Positions 32,242 to 43,461 of a DNA stretch of 64,000 bases are shown piece by piece; the first letter of the stretch is position 1; each line of letters begins with the position of its first letter. Made by a program: the position numbers and the translations under genes. The notes under the pieces are model-generated. The model made no database searches, had not been told where the DNA came from, and saw only the letters and a program-made list of their open reading frames with translations. The stretch spans positions 890,582 to 954,581 of the forward strand of contig VFIW01000008.1 of the NCBI GenBank assembly GCA_006386115.1. The letters are read 5' to 3'. This DNA is from Globisporangium splendens (lineage: Eukaryota; Oomycota; Peronosporomycetes; Pythiales; Pythiaceae).

Positions 32242-35200
32242 GGTGAGGTATATTTAGGTTCATCTTCGTGACCTACAATATCCATTCTCCTACCTATTCT
32301 TCATTGCGAATTTCATACAGGAGTGTAAATGTGTCTACAGCGCGGATTGCAATAGATCACTTCTGAATGCTAAATAATCTTTGACCAGGATGGCATGTTC
32401 TCTTGGTCCTATGTGAGGCTGCCTTGTGTTGTCCAATGACCTTGGGTCTTCCGAACTTCGCATAAGCCAATGCATGACGTCGTTGTCAAGATCCTGGGTG
32501 AGATTGTTGAAAGCAGCTCTTTGAGTTGGGAAGTGAACCTGCGTTGAGGTTCTGGTGTCCATGGCTAGGTTGGCGGCTGAGTCCGCCATCTTGTTGAAGG
32601 CACGGTAGTGATGGTACCATCCTCGGATGTCGATGCAATCCGCGAGTCGTCGACTTGTCTGGTATAAACGTGCCAATCGGTGCTGTCGAGGGGACCGATG
32701 CATTCGCTGTTGGGAGATAATGAGTGCACTGTCTCCAATCACGTACAACGGTTCGAAGTGACTGCGTTGGGCTTCTCGGAGTCCGTGTATGAGACCCCAG
32801 TACTCGGCAAAGTTGTTGGTCGTGTCCTTCCTGCTATACGCCATGCTCGCGGCCCAGATTAAACTGGCTGTGTGCGAGTCCTTATGGACACGCACGATAA
32901 TGGATCCAGTCCCTCCTGGTCCTGGATTGCCGCGTGATCCACCATCGAAAAACAACAGGTAAACGCCGCGAGTTTCACTTGGAGTCAAGGGAATGGCGTC
33001 GGTTTGGCTGAGAAAGCAGTCGACATATGCCTTGAGAACTGCTGCAACCGTGTGACCGTCCGAGTCTCCAGCTTGCGCTTCAGCGAGTCGTGTGAGGTTT
33101 CGCATTCCTGCCTCTAATCTGGTCATCATGATCGCCATCTCAGCAGTCGATTCGATTGGATCCGAACCCATGCGTCGCAGATGCGCACACCAAATGGTCT
33201 GTATGAGCGACGCGCTCATATATCGCCACAGCATGTGTGCGACGGGATAGAGATGATCTTGGAGATGTTCATTGGAGAACTTGAGTCCGATAATGTGTCT
33301 CTTGATCGTGGTCCATGCATGCATTGGAGTATCTGGTAGATCCAGACTGAAGATCCAGATTGCGGGGTCGTGACCAGGAGTGATTCCGATCTTCGCCCAT
33401 AAAAGTAGTTCCACACGAGTTTGGCTGTCGGACACTCCCCAGAATAGATGTTGAACAGAGGATTGGACAACTTGGGAGCATTCGGGATTCGAGCAGGATA
33501 GATCAGCTTTCTCATAGTTCCACATGGAGAGTCGGTTGGCTTTCAGTCGGAGAAGAGTCTGAGCCGTATAAACTGTAATCCCTGGGATGTTGTGTAATTC
33601 GCTCCATTGGATTAATTGCAGTCCTGGCCACAGAGATCCTGCTGTTTGGACAGCTTTGTTGACTGCTGCATCTCGAGTATCTTTGCCAATTTGTGTCCTC
33701 GTTGCTACAACTTGTTGCCGATAGAAAGATCTGGTCGTATTGTATCGTCCGTTGCCACCCCATAGTTGCACGATTCTTGTGAAACGTGGATGTGCATGGA
33801 ACGGCACCTTCTGTCTGTTCAAGTCTCTTGTTGCCATGATGTCACAGTCCATTGCGGAGTGAACTGTATGCGTAGCTTTGACTAGGGTCGTGTCGACGTG
33901 GGTCAGAGTTGCTTCACTGGTGTGCAGATGCCATTCATGGTTATAATGACGTTGTCCGTTGTACAGCCGAAGCACATTTGTTTGCTGTGGTCGATACAGA
34001 AGCTGTGGGAAGTTGGATACCAACGTAGCACATAACCGCTCTAGCGCTCGAATAGACGGCCGGGAGAATCCGGAGATTCCACATGTTGGGATGAAGTTAA
34101 GCACTCCTGGTCTTATCCACTCCCATCGAAGTATGTCACCCAGTTGTGCTGTTCCAACTGATAATGATGTGTGAGCAAGCTTGTAAGGGGAGCCGTTGGA
34201 ATCAAGAAGCCACCCATCTGCAGTCGAGGTCATGTATGGCAGCCATTCTGCACAGAATGTCCCGCGTAGCTTTCGTCCTTCAGCGATGATACCTGGAAGC
34301 CTGTCAGACATTTTAGAGCTGAGGTCGATCTGGAACACATCACCATCCCATTGAGTCTGCACAATTGTCGACTTGAAGTGCTCGTAACACCAACGTACAT
34401 TATCACTTTCTCTGGGCTCATAGGGTCGAGAATGGAGCGACGCACATAATGCTGCGCCAGTTGTCCACATGTTATCACGAAGCTGGAGTGGCCGCCTTGG
34501 AATTGCATCGAGCGGCGTGATGTACGTCGAGGAAGCCCTTGTGTTGTGCAGCAAGATTTCCCCGATGACCTGATCGATGTGAGAGGTAGTGATTGCCCAT
34601 TTGGAGACTGCTGTGGCACTCATCGTCATCAGCTCAGTTCTGATGTTGGGTACTGACAAGCCTCCATTCATTTTTTTGAGTTCAGCTTGTTCTTCCTTCA
34701 TCCACGGTTTCGCAGGCTTACCATTCCTTGAGCCCCAGACAAATTGTTTCACTAGGTCGTGTAGCTGATTGACAATAGCCGTAGAGGCCAGGAGTGCCTG
34801 GCCACGTAAAGCACTTTGGGTATGATGACGGCACTGGCAATTGCTGCGCGTTGGGCGACAGAGTGAGTTTTGAGACGCGCAAGTCGAAGTCTGACACGTA
34901 AGGCTTGGATGCACTTGGACCAGTTACTTGCATTCGAAGGCGTTTGTCCGACTTGGATGCCGAGGTAGCGGCAATGTTCCTCACGTTGTAGCACATGAAT
35001 GTCACTGACTGACTCTTCGGTGGAGCTATATTCCTTGTTCAGCGGTAATACTGCAGATTTGTGCCGATTGACTCGAAGCCCAGAAGCTGCTCCATATTTG
35101 TCCAGGATTGCAAACACGGCACTAATATCCTTGGGATCGCTAAGATAAATGGTCGTGTCGTCTGCGTATCCTCCAATTCTGACCTCAGTTGCGCATCCTG

Positions 35201-35432
35201 CTGCCTGGAGTTCAACGCCGTGTATTTCGTCACTCGCTTCGATTTTCCGATAAAGAACCTCTAACGCCAAGATGAAGAGAAGAGGGGCCAGCGGACATCC
35301 TTGACGAATTCCGGATGTTACGCTGTACTTTCTCGACAGGAAACCGTTGACAATGAACTTGTACGTGGTTTGAGAGTGTAACACCTTCACTAAGCGTACG
35401 AACTTCAATGGGAATCCAAGATGCTGGAGCGC
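32229..35432 (-). mobile_element. LINE copy D: 5'-truncated, with RNase H
   Basis: Minus-strand copy from the 3' UTR (left) to within RT (right), where homology to the other copies ends at GGAGCGC (35432). Sense order: partial RT (GIRQGCPLAPLLF, YADDTTIYLSD), an in-frame 7-A run at the RT/zinc-block junction, a locally frameshifted zinc block near 33430, and complete RNase H (LLFFDGGSRGNPGPGG, FAEYWGLIHG, VIGDSALI, NKMADSAANLAMD). A 1-nt deletion near 34786 breaks RT. No clear target duplication is visible at its ends. Confidence 0.88.
32335..34914 (-). pseudogene. LINE D ORF2 C-terminal half: RT end, zinc block and RNase H in one frame
   Basis: The longest uninterrupted LINE frame carrying RNase H (859 codons). 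It shows that ELKKMNGGLSVPN is contiguous when the A-run is 7 long, so the protein is one polypeptide in the ancestor. The zinc block is altered by two compensating indels (HLFWGVSDSQTRV instead of HLFWECPKAKLVW). RNase H catalytic Asp/Glu motifs are intact. Upstream RT is in another frame (35408-34752). Confidence 0.85.
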
Positions 35433-35721
35433 CTTCGTTCACTCTGCATCAGCTCCAGCTCGTGAACGATTGCCTTTTGCACCCCAGTCCGCACCAAGTC
35501 AGGACACGAGGTTCGTATCGGGTACCTGCACTTGCTCACCTTCCTTGATCTCTGCGGTTGACTCGTCCATTACATATGCAGCACCACTGCTTGGTGATCC
35601 GAGTAGCGCTTGGGTAGCTCTATGGCCTCCCATTGCACGGCGCTGCCCAGATTTCCAGTGCAGGTCCCATGTTTGCACACAAAAGACTCAGGAACAACGC
35701 TTCCAACTGAAGCTGGTCTTG

Positions 35722-36462
35722 CTAGACAGACTCATAGTCGTCGAAAACCCCATCGTGCGCGCTTGATGGGGAGATGCGCGTTGCTCGGTTCGACGAGACA
35801 CTCTCACCGTTACTCGCGGTGATGAGAAAGCTGCTACACCACGCGTCAACGTTGTCGCTTACGCTCGCCTTAGCGGAAGTACGTTTCTCTCCATTCCAGC
35901 TTTTCAGAGATGCGCGTCGGCTCGACGAAAGGTGTCCATGGTTCATCTCCGTTGTGTGCTGGCAGACACGAAACGCGTAGGTAAGAGCTGGAGAACTGGT
36001 GTTGTACGTGTATTGCGCTGTCTTGGTGCAGTGCTTCTCTTGGTAACTTTCGCTGCTGTCGTATTTGTAGTCCCAGCTGGCCGTAGTTGAAGTGCTGCCT
36101 CCAAACATATTGGCCACTTTCGCAGTCGACTCTTCTTCCACACACACCTGCGCGACGCGAGCATTGCAACAGTACGCATCGAATGCTGGCTTGACGACGA
36201 CGCCACGGCTGCTCGTCCTTTGGCCACGCACATGCAAGCTTTGCTTTGCAAGCACGAACGTGACGACGAACACAACCATGAACATAGAGACAGCTCCAAG
36301 GATGAGTCTCCGATTTGGGAGCAGTCCGCCACACACCGCGACGACAATGGGAGACCATCTAATGACACCCCACGAGACAAAGTAGACGATAACTTCGTTG
36401 TACAGTGACAGGATAAACGGCAGCGGAAACACCGCGAATCGATAGTCCTCGGTGATATTCGC
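35722..36462 (-). pseudogene. Membrane-protein family M, copy 2 (probably defective)
   Basis: An open frame on the minus strand with hydrophobic segments FILSLYNEVIVYFVSWGVI, SPIVVAVCGGLL and LGAVSMFMVVFVVTFVLA. Then come family motifs PAFDAYCCNARVAQVC, KVANMFGGS and NVDAWCSSFLI, and the block ISPSSAHDGVFDDYESV corresponding to PPSSINGAKFDHFVAAW of the intact copy. It stops there, so the last membrane segment is absent. No ATG opens the frame (it reads back to a stop near 36462). A missing 5' exon or decay could explain this. There is no known function. Confidence 0.55.
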
Positions 36463-36842
36463 CGAAAGAATTCAAGTTACGAGCCAAAAGCGCGACACTG
36501 TGGTGCCAATGATAGCACATGTAAGCAGAAAAATTGCGAGAATTTCTCCGACTTGGCGTCTTCCGCTGGCCATCGCGATGGTAGCTGAACCACAGGTTCG
36601 TGTTTTGTCTTGGTAGCTCTACACAACTAATTGGAGACTGAACGAAAGAACCAACGAGCTTACCGTGGATGGTCCTGTTGAAAATCGTGATCCTGAGCCG
36701 TACTACAACCTGAACCTGGACCACAAACGGAATGGTCAAAAAAATTTACTAGGCTGATGAAATTCTCACACTTGGGTCCGTTCGCATCATCTATTTTTTG
36801 TTACACGACGAGAAGATAGGGAGGAAGGAAATGCATGCATAC
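36463..36842. other. Intergenic stretch between family M copy 2 and the F-box gene
   Basis: About 380 bp. A minus-strand frame (upstream of 36662, ending at GTAAGC) could be a short 5' exon of family M copy 2, but no acceptor keeps the frame. I cannot support it as a gene. Confidence 0.3.
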
Positions 36843-38121
36843 CTATGAAAGCCCTCCACCAGGGCTACAGAGACGCGCGGTCTGAGGTCGCTGGTCCAGT
36901 CCACCGTACGGCAGCCGCACGCTCTTGCGCTTGACACTCGGAGCAACGAATCGGCTACTGTCACCATGGCCGCAGCTCGATGGTCTTCGATTTCTGGTGC
37001 TAGAAGAGAAATCCAAATGGAAGCCCCCATTGCCGCGCAGACTCATTGGTGGCACAGTCCCCATGCCCATGGTCGCGTTCAAGAGCAGTTCCCATCGAGA
37101 CACACCTAGTTTCCGCCACAATGTCGGGTTGTCGGCCGCGCGGTGCCATCGATACGCGGCCTGGGACGCGAGACAATGACTCTTGAGATCCAGAAACATC
37201 AGCACGTGCTCGCGTAGTTACCGTGTAAGGAGCGTCTCGCTATTTGGTCTGCCGTCGTCATTCCAATGTGACGGTGCGGAGTGAATCGCTCGTCCCAGCG
37301 AGTAGAGGCACTGCGCGTCTTCGTTGCCGACTGCAAACTCCATCAGTGTTTTCTCGTTCGTGGCTTCGTCTTGGGCAGTATCCCCGAATCGGTTCTGTAG
37401 ACCCAGGTCGCATTCGCGGCGAATTAGGAGCCGCACGACGCGATGGTGGTGGTTCCTAGCGGCATAAAAGAGCGGGGTCTCGTTATCCTCGTTGCGTGCA
37501 TTCACGTTTGCGCCGCGATCGAGCAAACGCTCGGCGACTGCAGTGTGGCCACTGAAGGCAGCAAGGTGCAACGGGGTCTCCAAGGCATCGTTGCGGGTGT
37601 CGATAGTCCAGCCAAAGTCGAGCAAGAGCTGGATGACCTCCAAGTGACCTCGCGTCGCAGCATAATGAAGTGGAGTATAGCCACTCTACATATAAAAACA
37701 GAATAATGGGTTAGAGAATGTGGTCGAAAGAGACATCGAGAACGTCAAATAGAGATCCCACCATTCCTTTGCACCGTTCTTTGTCAATTCCTTGGTGCAG
37801 CAGCAGGTATGTGGCGTGTTTCTTGCCTTTTTCGCTCGCGATCAGGAGTTCGTGGCTCAGTTTGGCGTCTGCTGAGCGCAGCACCTTCGTCAGCTGCAGC
37901 GTCGTCGTGTCTTCGACCTTGTGCATGGCCGTGCTTGCGTGTTTTGCCTTTGAATGTAGCATAGCAGGATTGGCTTCTGTATTTTCGTCGTCGTCACCAC
38001 CATTATGCTGTTGTGCTGCTTGTTTTACACGGATGCGGGAGCTTCCTGGTTTGGCCATTTTACTGGCGCGTGCAGCTTTCCCACAGGATGTTGCTGGCCG
38101 CTGCGTCGTGTCGACAGTCAT
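36843..38121 (-). CDS. Ankyrin-repeat/F-box protein with one in-frame stop
   Basis: Exon 1 runs from ATG 38121 to about 37735, exon 2 starts at 37685 after TTGTAG, both phase 0; the donor is GTCTCT or, less likely, GTTCTC. The N-terminal about 125 residues are polar. At least three ankyrin repeats follow (SGYTPLHYAATRGHLEVIQ, ETPLHLAAFSGHTAVAE, ETPLFYAARNHHHRVVR). At 37218-37220 a TAA stop occurs. The same frame continues directly with LREHVLMFLDLKSHCLASQA and NPTLWRKLG, an F-box, then a polar tail to 36843. F-box proteins are substrate receptors of SCF ubiquitin ligases, and the ankyrin part would bind the target. The stop lies at the start of the F-box, so this is a recent nonsense allele, a sequence error, or readthrough (the stop context is TAA CTA). 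Confidence 0.65.
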
Positions 38122-38379
38122 CACGCTTGAGCAGGAACCGCACCTGCGACTTGAATACCTGTCCGCGCTTGATGATATTGAAGCGGTGCTGGAGTGCTTG
38201 AGCTGAATGGAGAATCAGATAGAGCACGAAGCTCGTGTCTGTACGACACTCGTGCGCTTACAAACTCCTGTAAATACCGACCAGATCGATTTCATCTCCT
38301 CAAAAATCACCAAGGTCCATTTAAAAATACATCAATCGATGAAGACGCATTCATGGCGATTGCCCTTATTCACAAACAC

Positions 38380-39373
38380 CTATGACGTAGCAAGCTCCTG
38401 TGTTTGGTCGCTTGTATCGCTGTGGGGTCTTTCCCAACTGGTAGCGAGTGTGTACTTGATCTGGCTGATGTCACTTGGCGCAGGTACTTTGGCGAAGACT
38501 GCGACCTTCTTCCACACCCAGCTGGACAGGAGAGCCTCCAGACAGAAGATGCCCAGCATGATGCTATCGAATTCGAGGCGCGTTTGCCAAGCATTCACAA
38601 ATTCCTCAAATCTGGCACCATTGATGCTCGGTGGCGCCGCGAGTGAGCTCGACGGAGCCTCATTGATAGGCTCACTGACACGCACTCCCAGCATGATGAA
38701 TTCTCCGCACCACTGATCCACGGAGTCGCTTGTGTTGAGTCCCTTGAGGAAGCCCTGCGGAATCGATGGCTTCTCCTCGATGTTCTTGATAAACAGGTGC
38801 TGACAGCCGAGAAACGCACTTGTCACCGCCGCGGCATCACTGGACGATTCATTACGTGTGCCGAATATCTGGATAAGCTTTGATAGCTGGGTTTCGTCGG
38901 TCGCATTCTCACACAACTCCAAGCCGCGAGCACTGCAGTAGTACTCGCTGAACGTCGCGTTCACCGCAGCATCACGCTTGCACTGGTCGGATGGATTCGT
39001 TCACACTCGCCCTCTTCAGTCCCCAGAGTACAGAGAAAACTAGAGCCATCGCGACCAGAGTGAACGCAACGACGTCGAGCAGCCGCGTCAAGGGCTTGCT
39101 TGGCAGCTTCCACGCAGAGACGACCGCAGCGATCGGCAACGTGATCCCGAGGAGTCCCATGAGCTCCGAGAACGACACGTACACCCACTGGGTGCGCGGT
39201 ACGTCGAACGGAGCGTGCCTCGGTGCGTTTACGTCGTTTGGGTCGTCGTGCAGCGAGAGCGTGATGCAATACCACGACGCAGACATCGCGACGAGGTTCA
39301 GCGCCACGAGCGTGAGCAGCACGGCGCCACCGGTGAGCGGCTCTGAGCGCGTGGAGGCAGCGGCGTGCGGCAT
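38380..39373 (-). pseudogene. Membrane-protein family M, copy 3 (one frameshift)
   Basis: Start ATG 39373 (MPHAAAST). Frame 39373-38972 gives three membrane segments (LLTLVALNLVAMSASWYCITL, MGLLGITLPIAAVVSAW, VVAFTLVAMALVFSVLWGL). A one-base shift between about 38972 and 38990 moves the reading to 38964-38380. That frame carries FSEYYCSARGLELC, LIQIFGTRN, GCQHLFIKN, SVDQWCGEF, PPSINGARFEEFVNAW and the last membrane segment (LGIFCLEALLSSWVW). The motif order matches the intact copy at 50393-51526 but lacks its first two membrane segments. It would be a near-complete four-span protein but for the single shift, which may be a sequence error. Confidence 0.65.
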
Positions 39374-39852
39374 AACGACTGCCGATAACAGGAGAAATGG
39401 ATGCGAGTGAATACTGGCAATATGCAGTCACGTTGCGGTGGGCAAGCAAAGAAAAAGAGCTGACGATGATGGGGATGGCGCGTTGTTTATCGCACCATGT
39501 TGAGCAACGATTAAAGTGATTGCCAAAAATCAAAACAACATAGTTTGAACAAAAGAGGGTACTTATTGTTAAATATATATATGAGTAAGATGGTAGCCCC
39601 CACTGAACCCATGGCTGTTTTCTGTACGAACACTTGAACCAAAGTGCTCTTTGTATGCTTTAGGGTGGTGGGATGATATGTATTCCTGTTGGAGTGAACT
39701 GGACGAGATATGCAGACCCTGGATAGGTTTTCTCTTGGCGGGTTTGTGTGCCTTACGCTGATGAAACTGGACAAGCGTCCACTGCAGCTCATGACTCCTA
39801 CCTCAACTAGCGTTGGCCGACTTTCGTGGTGGCGTTGCACTGCTTTTGAGGA
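39374..39852. other. Intergenic stretch
   Basis: About 480 bp between family M copies 3 and 4, with a short (TA)n tract near 39571-39582. I see no gene. Confidence 0.4.
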
Positions 39853-40095
39853 AACCACCATAGGTGTCTTGGTCTTGCTTCACGGCAGCTTCGAGAACCA
39901 CGCGACCCCACCAAAAGATAGCCACAGCTACATTCAAGACACCGAGCCAGGCAATGTCGAATGCCAGTTGCTGCTCCCATGTCGCCTGGAAACGGTCAAA
40001 CTTGGCACCGTTGATACTGCTCGGTGGCGCTGAGAGGGTACTGTTAGAAGCGCTGGTCGAATGAGATTCGATATCGAGTTTCAGCGCTCACAGGA
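39853..40095 (-). pseudogene. Membrane-protein family M, copy 4 (C-terminal fragment)
   Basis: The minus strand encodes only the family's end: an Asn/Ser-rich stretch, then PPSSINGAKFDRFQATW, a last membrane segment (FDIAWLGVLNVAVAIFWWG) and VKQDQDT. The intact copy reads PPSSINGAKFDHFVAAW...ALEKQDQGT at the same place. The Cys-loop and earlier segments are absent. The flank at about 40110-40260 resembles that at 49600-49720. Confidence 0.7.
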
Positions 40096-41119
40096 CAATG
40101 TAAAGCGTGGCCAGACTTTGCCATGGTTGAGGTTTTGTAGCTTGATGAGGTCATGCTTGTGAGTTTGAGTGAAAGACTTATTTTAGATCGACAATAGATC
40201 TAGATGAGGGAACTAGTACTGGAAAATTCATGACACATTACACTAGCGGTGTGATGTACCATAGATCTGGTGGGCTATACACATCAAATCGTTGGACTTC
40301 TCGGGTCTTTGTGCCAGAGAACCAATTCTCTACTGCCACACAGGTGCTGCAATCCCGTGAGTGAAGATCGTACGCAGAACATCATGAAATTCACCTGGCT
40401 TTTTGGTGGAGCAAACAGCTCAGGTTCACTGCAGGGCACAGTCTGTTGCCGAACCGAAACCAACCAACCGTGCGAGTGGGGGCAAACCCTTACGCCCAAC
40501 AGTCGAATAGATCACTGCCCTGTGTTTGACATCTCACACAGATGGGCGATGTACCATTGTTGAGGGAAACGGATTTTCCCAAAATTTGTTGGGGTCTTCC
40601 TCACTGTTAATTTCCAACCCCTGCTCAGAGGTAAGGTGTCCATTCCATCTGTAGATCTCCCGCTCACTATCTTAATGGCGAGCAAGCCTCGGACGAGCCA
40701 GAAAACGGCTCGCGGAAAACGCGTTTCGATATGTGTCTCAAAATCGCGGCTCCATGGCAGTCGGCTCGCCCGAGGCTTGATGACGAGAAGCATGCAGTTA
40801 CAAATGGGCGTTCGCGCATTCTCATTAGCCATTTCTGTATGTAGAAAAAACATGGACGTCTTTCCCTGTGCACCCAATCTTGCTTCAAGTTACTTGAGCA
40901 ACGGACAAAAGAAATACCTGCATTAAAGTGGGGATGAGGGGCTGCAGCAACAGCCGATGAAGCCAGGAAAAATAAGGCGGCACGCCTTTGGTTGAATGTC
41001 GCGAACTCCCAGCATGAGCAGAGTCATTCCCTTCCTCAGTATAACATTTGCAGCGCGGAAGAAACAAGGAAGAAGCACTCAAAGTGCAGAGTGAAGCAAC
41101 TGTGACTTTGTATTGAAGC
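40096..41119. other. Intergenic region with segmental similarity to 19.3 kb and 49.6 kb
   Basis: About 1 kb. Part (40110-40260) resembles 49600-49740, and part (about 40850-41119) resembles 19280-19559, the leader of the first VYY-repeat gene. No domain-bearing open frame is seen. Confidence 0.5.
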
Positions 41120-41464
41120 ATGGGAAGAAAAGATCACTCCGCGTCTGGGGGCGGATCTGGGGACGGATTGACAGCGCTCGTCTACATTGCCATCGGGATC
41201 GGCATACTCATAGCGCTCATGTGCATCTGGGCGTGCTGTATGACCTTGTGTGGCGCCGGCAAGAAGCAGAGGGAAGAAGCCGAGGCTGCTGCTGCCGAGG
41301 TGGCGGCGCACAACAACTCCATCCAGCAACCGCAAGGCGCACAGCACACTGTATACTATGCGATGAACCCTCAACCCAATCTGCCTGTGTACTGCGCCGT
41401 GAACCAGCAGACCGCCCAGCCCGTGTACTACGTGGTGCCACAGCAGGGAAATGCAACCGTTTGA
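41120..41464 (+). CDS. Small single-pass membrane protein with 12-residue VYY repeats (paralog 2)
   Basis: 114 residues, paralog of the gene at 19560. It has a short Gly/Ser-rich N-terminus, one membrane helix (LVYIAIGIGILIALMCIWACC), a Lys/Glu-Ala stretch and AAHNNSIQQPQGAQHTVYYAM shared with paralog 1. Three 12-residue repeats follow (36-bp units from 41351). It lacks one repeat and the Thr-rich tail of paralog 1. The surrounding DNA is also paralogous. It lies between family M copies 4 and 5, as paralog 1 lies beside copy 1. Confidence 0.65.
   Translation: MGRKDHSASGGGSGDGLTALVYIAIGIGILIALMCIWACCMTLCGAGKKQREEAEAAAAEVAAHNNSIQQPQGAQHTVYYAMNPQPNLPVYCAVNQQTAQPVYYVVPQQGNATV
41351..41458 (+). 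repeat. Three tandem 36-bp coding repeats
   Basis: In-frame units encoding VYYAMNPQPNLP, VYCAVNQQTAQP and VYYVVPQQGNAT. They are homologous to the four-unit array at 19803-19946. Confidence 0.8.
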
Positions 41465-41990
41465 CCACGGCTACTGCTACGAATGCATAGATTGGTAGTG
41501 ATGCTGTTTAGATATGAGACGAACTCGTCCACCTTGGTGGCAAGCTTTGCGTATGCGCGCGCTGGACGAATGTAGTTGGACTATGTGCACTATTTCTTTT
41601 ATTTCCTCACACTAAATATGAGACTTGAGTGCGTTCTGTTTGTTGTTTCTCACTTGATTCATGCTGTGATATGACGGCATGCGGCTCCACTGCATAATCC
41701 CGAAGTACTTTTCATGTTCGTGTAGCTATCGCAGACAAAATAGCAGCAGAAATACCTGCGTGTTAGCACGATGCTGGAGATTCACGTCAGTTCCGCCAGC
41801 GAAACATCGAAGCAGATGTCTCAAACGGCGATGATTTTAGATGCTGAATGCTATGTTGGTGATACTGATCCCTTGGGTATTTTCTGTGCTACAGAGCGAT
41901 TTATTTGTTTAGGGCATCTGACGATCGTATGGGTAAATGGCCGCTGTCACACATTTTCTACTTCCCTTCACGTTGGCGGATCTGCGTGGC
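41465..41990. other. Intergenic, duplicated downstream flank of the VYY-repeat gene
   Basis: About 525 bp similar in part to 20010-20290. No gene is supported. It ends in the left target duplication of LINE E. Confidence 0.45.
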
Positions 41991-42008
41991 GAGACCGCAC
42001 TTCATCTC
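41991..42008. repeat. LINE E target-site duplication, left copy
   Basis: GAGACCGCACTTCATCTC recurs at 48909-48926 as GAGACCGCACGTCATCTC (one mismatch). The two copies flank the LINE E insertion with its nested gypsy element. Confidence 0.85.
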
Positions 42009-42313
42009 TTTATCTTTATAAGGTGAGGTATATTTAGGTTCATCTTCGTGACCTACAATATCCATTCTCCTACCTATTCTTCATTGCGAATTTCATACAG
42101 GAGTGTAAATGTGTCTACAGCGCGGATTGCAATAGATCACTTCTGAATGCTAAATAATCTTTGACCAGGATGGCATGTTCTCTTGGTACTATGTGAGGCT
42201 GCCTTGTGTTGTCCAATGACCTTGGGTCTTCCGAACTTCGCATAAGCCAATGCATGACGTCGTTGTCAAGATCCTGGGTGAGATTGTTGCAAGCAGCTCT
42301 TTGAGTTGGGAAG

Positions 42314-42677
42314 TGTGACGGATGCGTCAGCTTAGCTTCTCAAAGCTAAAGCGTGATTCGCATACGTCATTCGAAGAGATTGCAATGAACATTGATAGCA
42401 TAAAAGCACGACAGAAAACAGAAATTGCGTATCATTGCACTCAAGTTAGTGGTGTAGTTTTTATTCGTAAATGAATCCAGTATGCAGTAGAAAAATGAAG
42501 CTAAGCGTAGGACACTAGTAAGCATGTCTATGAGGCACTCATGGCCACTGCTTTGCCACTCCATGTACGAGCAAGCGCTAGAAAACACCTTAACTATAAA
42601 TCTCACTTTCCATTTTACCTTGATCCACTCAAGTTCCATTCCAAGCATCGTATCCCAAAGCGCCTACTACTGTGACA
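42314..42677 (+). repeat. 5' LTR of gypsy element 1
   Basis: 364 bp, TG...CA ends, preceded by GGAAG. Compared with the 3' LTR I count three substitutions (within the CCAGTAYGCAG, GCTAGMAAACACC and ACACCYTAAC contexts). Confidence 0.95.
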
Positions 42678-43158
42678 TAGTAGCACTTGTCAAGTCATCG
42701 ATCCAACAGTCCAAGCTTCGATCAACCGTCATCCAAGTGTCGACAAACTGTTTTCAAGCTTCGATCAGTTCTTGTCCAAGCTTCGAGAATAGCTATCCAA
42801 ATTTGGATTTCATCAACTTCGACATTTCGAATTCATCGTTTAGGGTCTAGAACCGAGCTACTGGGAGGGAGGTTCTATATCCTACTGTTGTTGTTACTGG
42901 GTGCTATAAGCGGAAAGTAACGCAGCAGAATTTGGGTTGCCGTCAAAAAATCTTTTACAGTTTCTGTAACTGGTTGGTGTGGTTACACAGTTCGTGTGGT
43001 TCACATAGGAAACTCTTTCATTGGGTCTGTGGTTTAGTGCCGTGTGCCTGTCCCGCCATTGAAAACACAGAGAATAACTTTCCTATATACCATCAATACT
43101 GGTGTTTGATCTACACTCGAGTGTTGCAGTAATACTAAGAGTATTGTGAACTTAGTTC
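42678..43158 (+). other. Gypsy 1 leader with degenerate repeats
   Basis: Leader region between the 5' LTR and the first small frame. At 42700-42800 a motif close to TCCAAGCTTCGATCA recurs four or five times in degenerate form. It might be a packaging or structural signal; no protein is evident. Confidence 0.45.
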
Positions 43159-43461
43159 ATGGGAAAACGAAAAACCCGTGAACCAGAAGATACTTTTCAG
43201 CAAACCTTTGAATCGCTTACTTCTGATTTTGAAGTTGCGCAGAAGTTGCGTCGTGATATGTGGTTGACGACTGTTAAACAAAACAAACTCGTCAATCTCA
43301 TCAGACAGTTGATTCCTGACGCTGCGAACTCGGGTGCTCGTAACGTGATTCACGAGTTCACCAACCTTGTTCGTCATCGCATTGCCCAACTCGATGACCT
43401 AGTCGTAAATTCGCTTGATCATAGTATACATCTGTATAAGAAGCGTCGTTTAAATAAATAG
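43159..43461 (+). CDS. Small basic protein encoded upstream of gypsy 1 gag-pol
   Basis: 100 residues from ATG 43159, ending 52 bp before gag-pol. It is helical in composition, with basic ends (GKRKTREPED at the start, YKKRRLNK at the end) and a central LVNLIRQLIPDAANSGARNV. No zinc knuckle or membrane segment. A T13 run follows the stop (43463-43475). I recognise no family. It is either an accessory retrotransposon protein or part of gag; its intactness in a young element favours a real function. Confidence 0.5.
   Translation: MGKRKTREPEDTFQQTFESLTSDFEVAQKLRRDMWLTTVKQNKLVNLIRQLIPDAANSGARNVIHEFTNLVRHRIAQLDDLVVNSLDHSIHLYKKRRLNK

Noticed and set aside
38972..38996. Very short intron in family M copy 3
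   Set aside because: A GT...AG stretch of about 24 bases would restore the frame, but it is far shorter than any other intron in the window (50-100 bases); a one-base shift is simpler.
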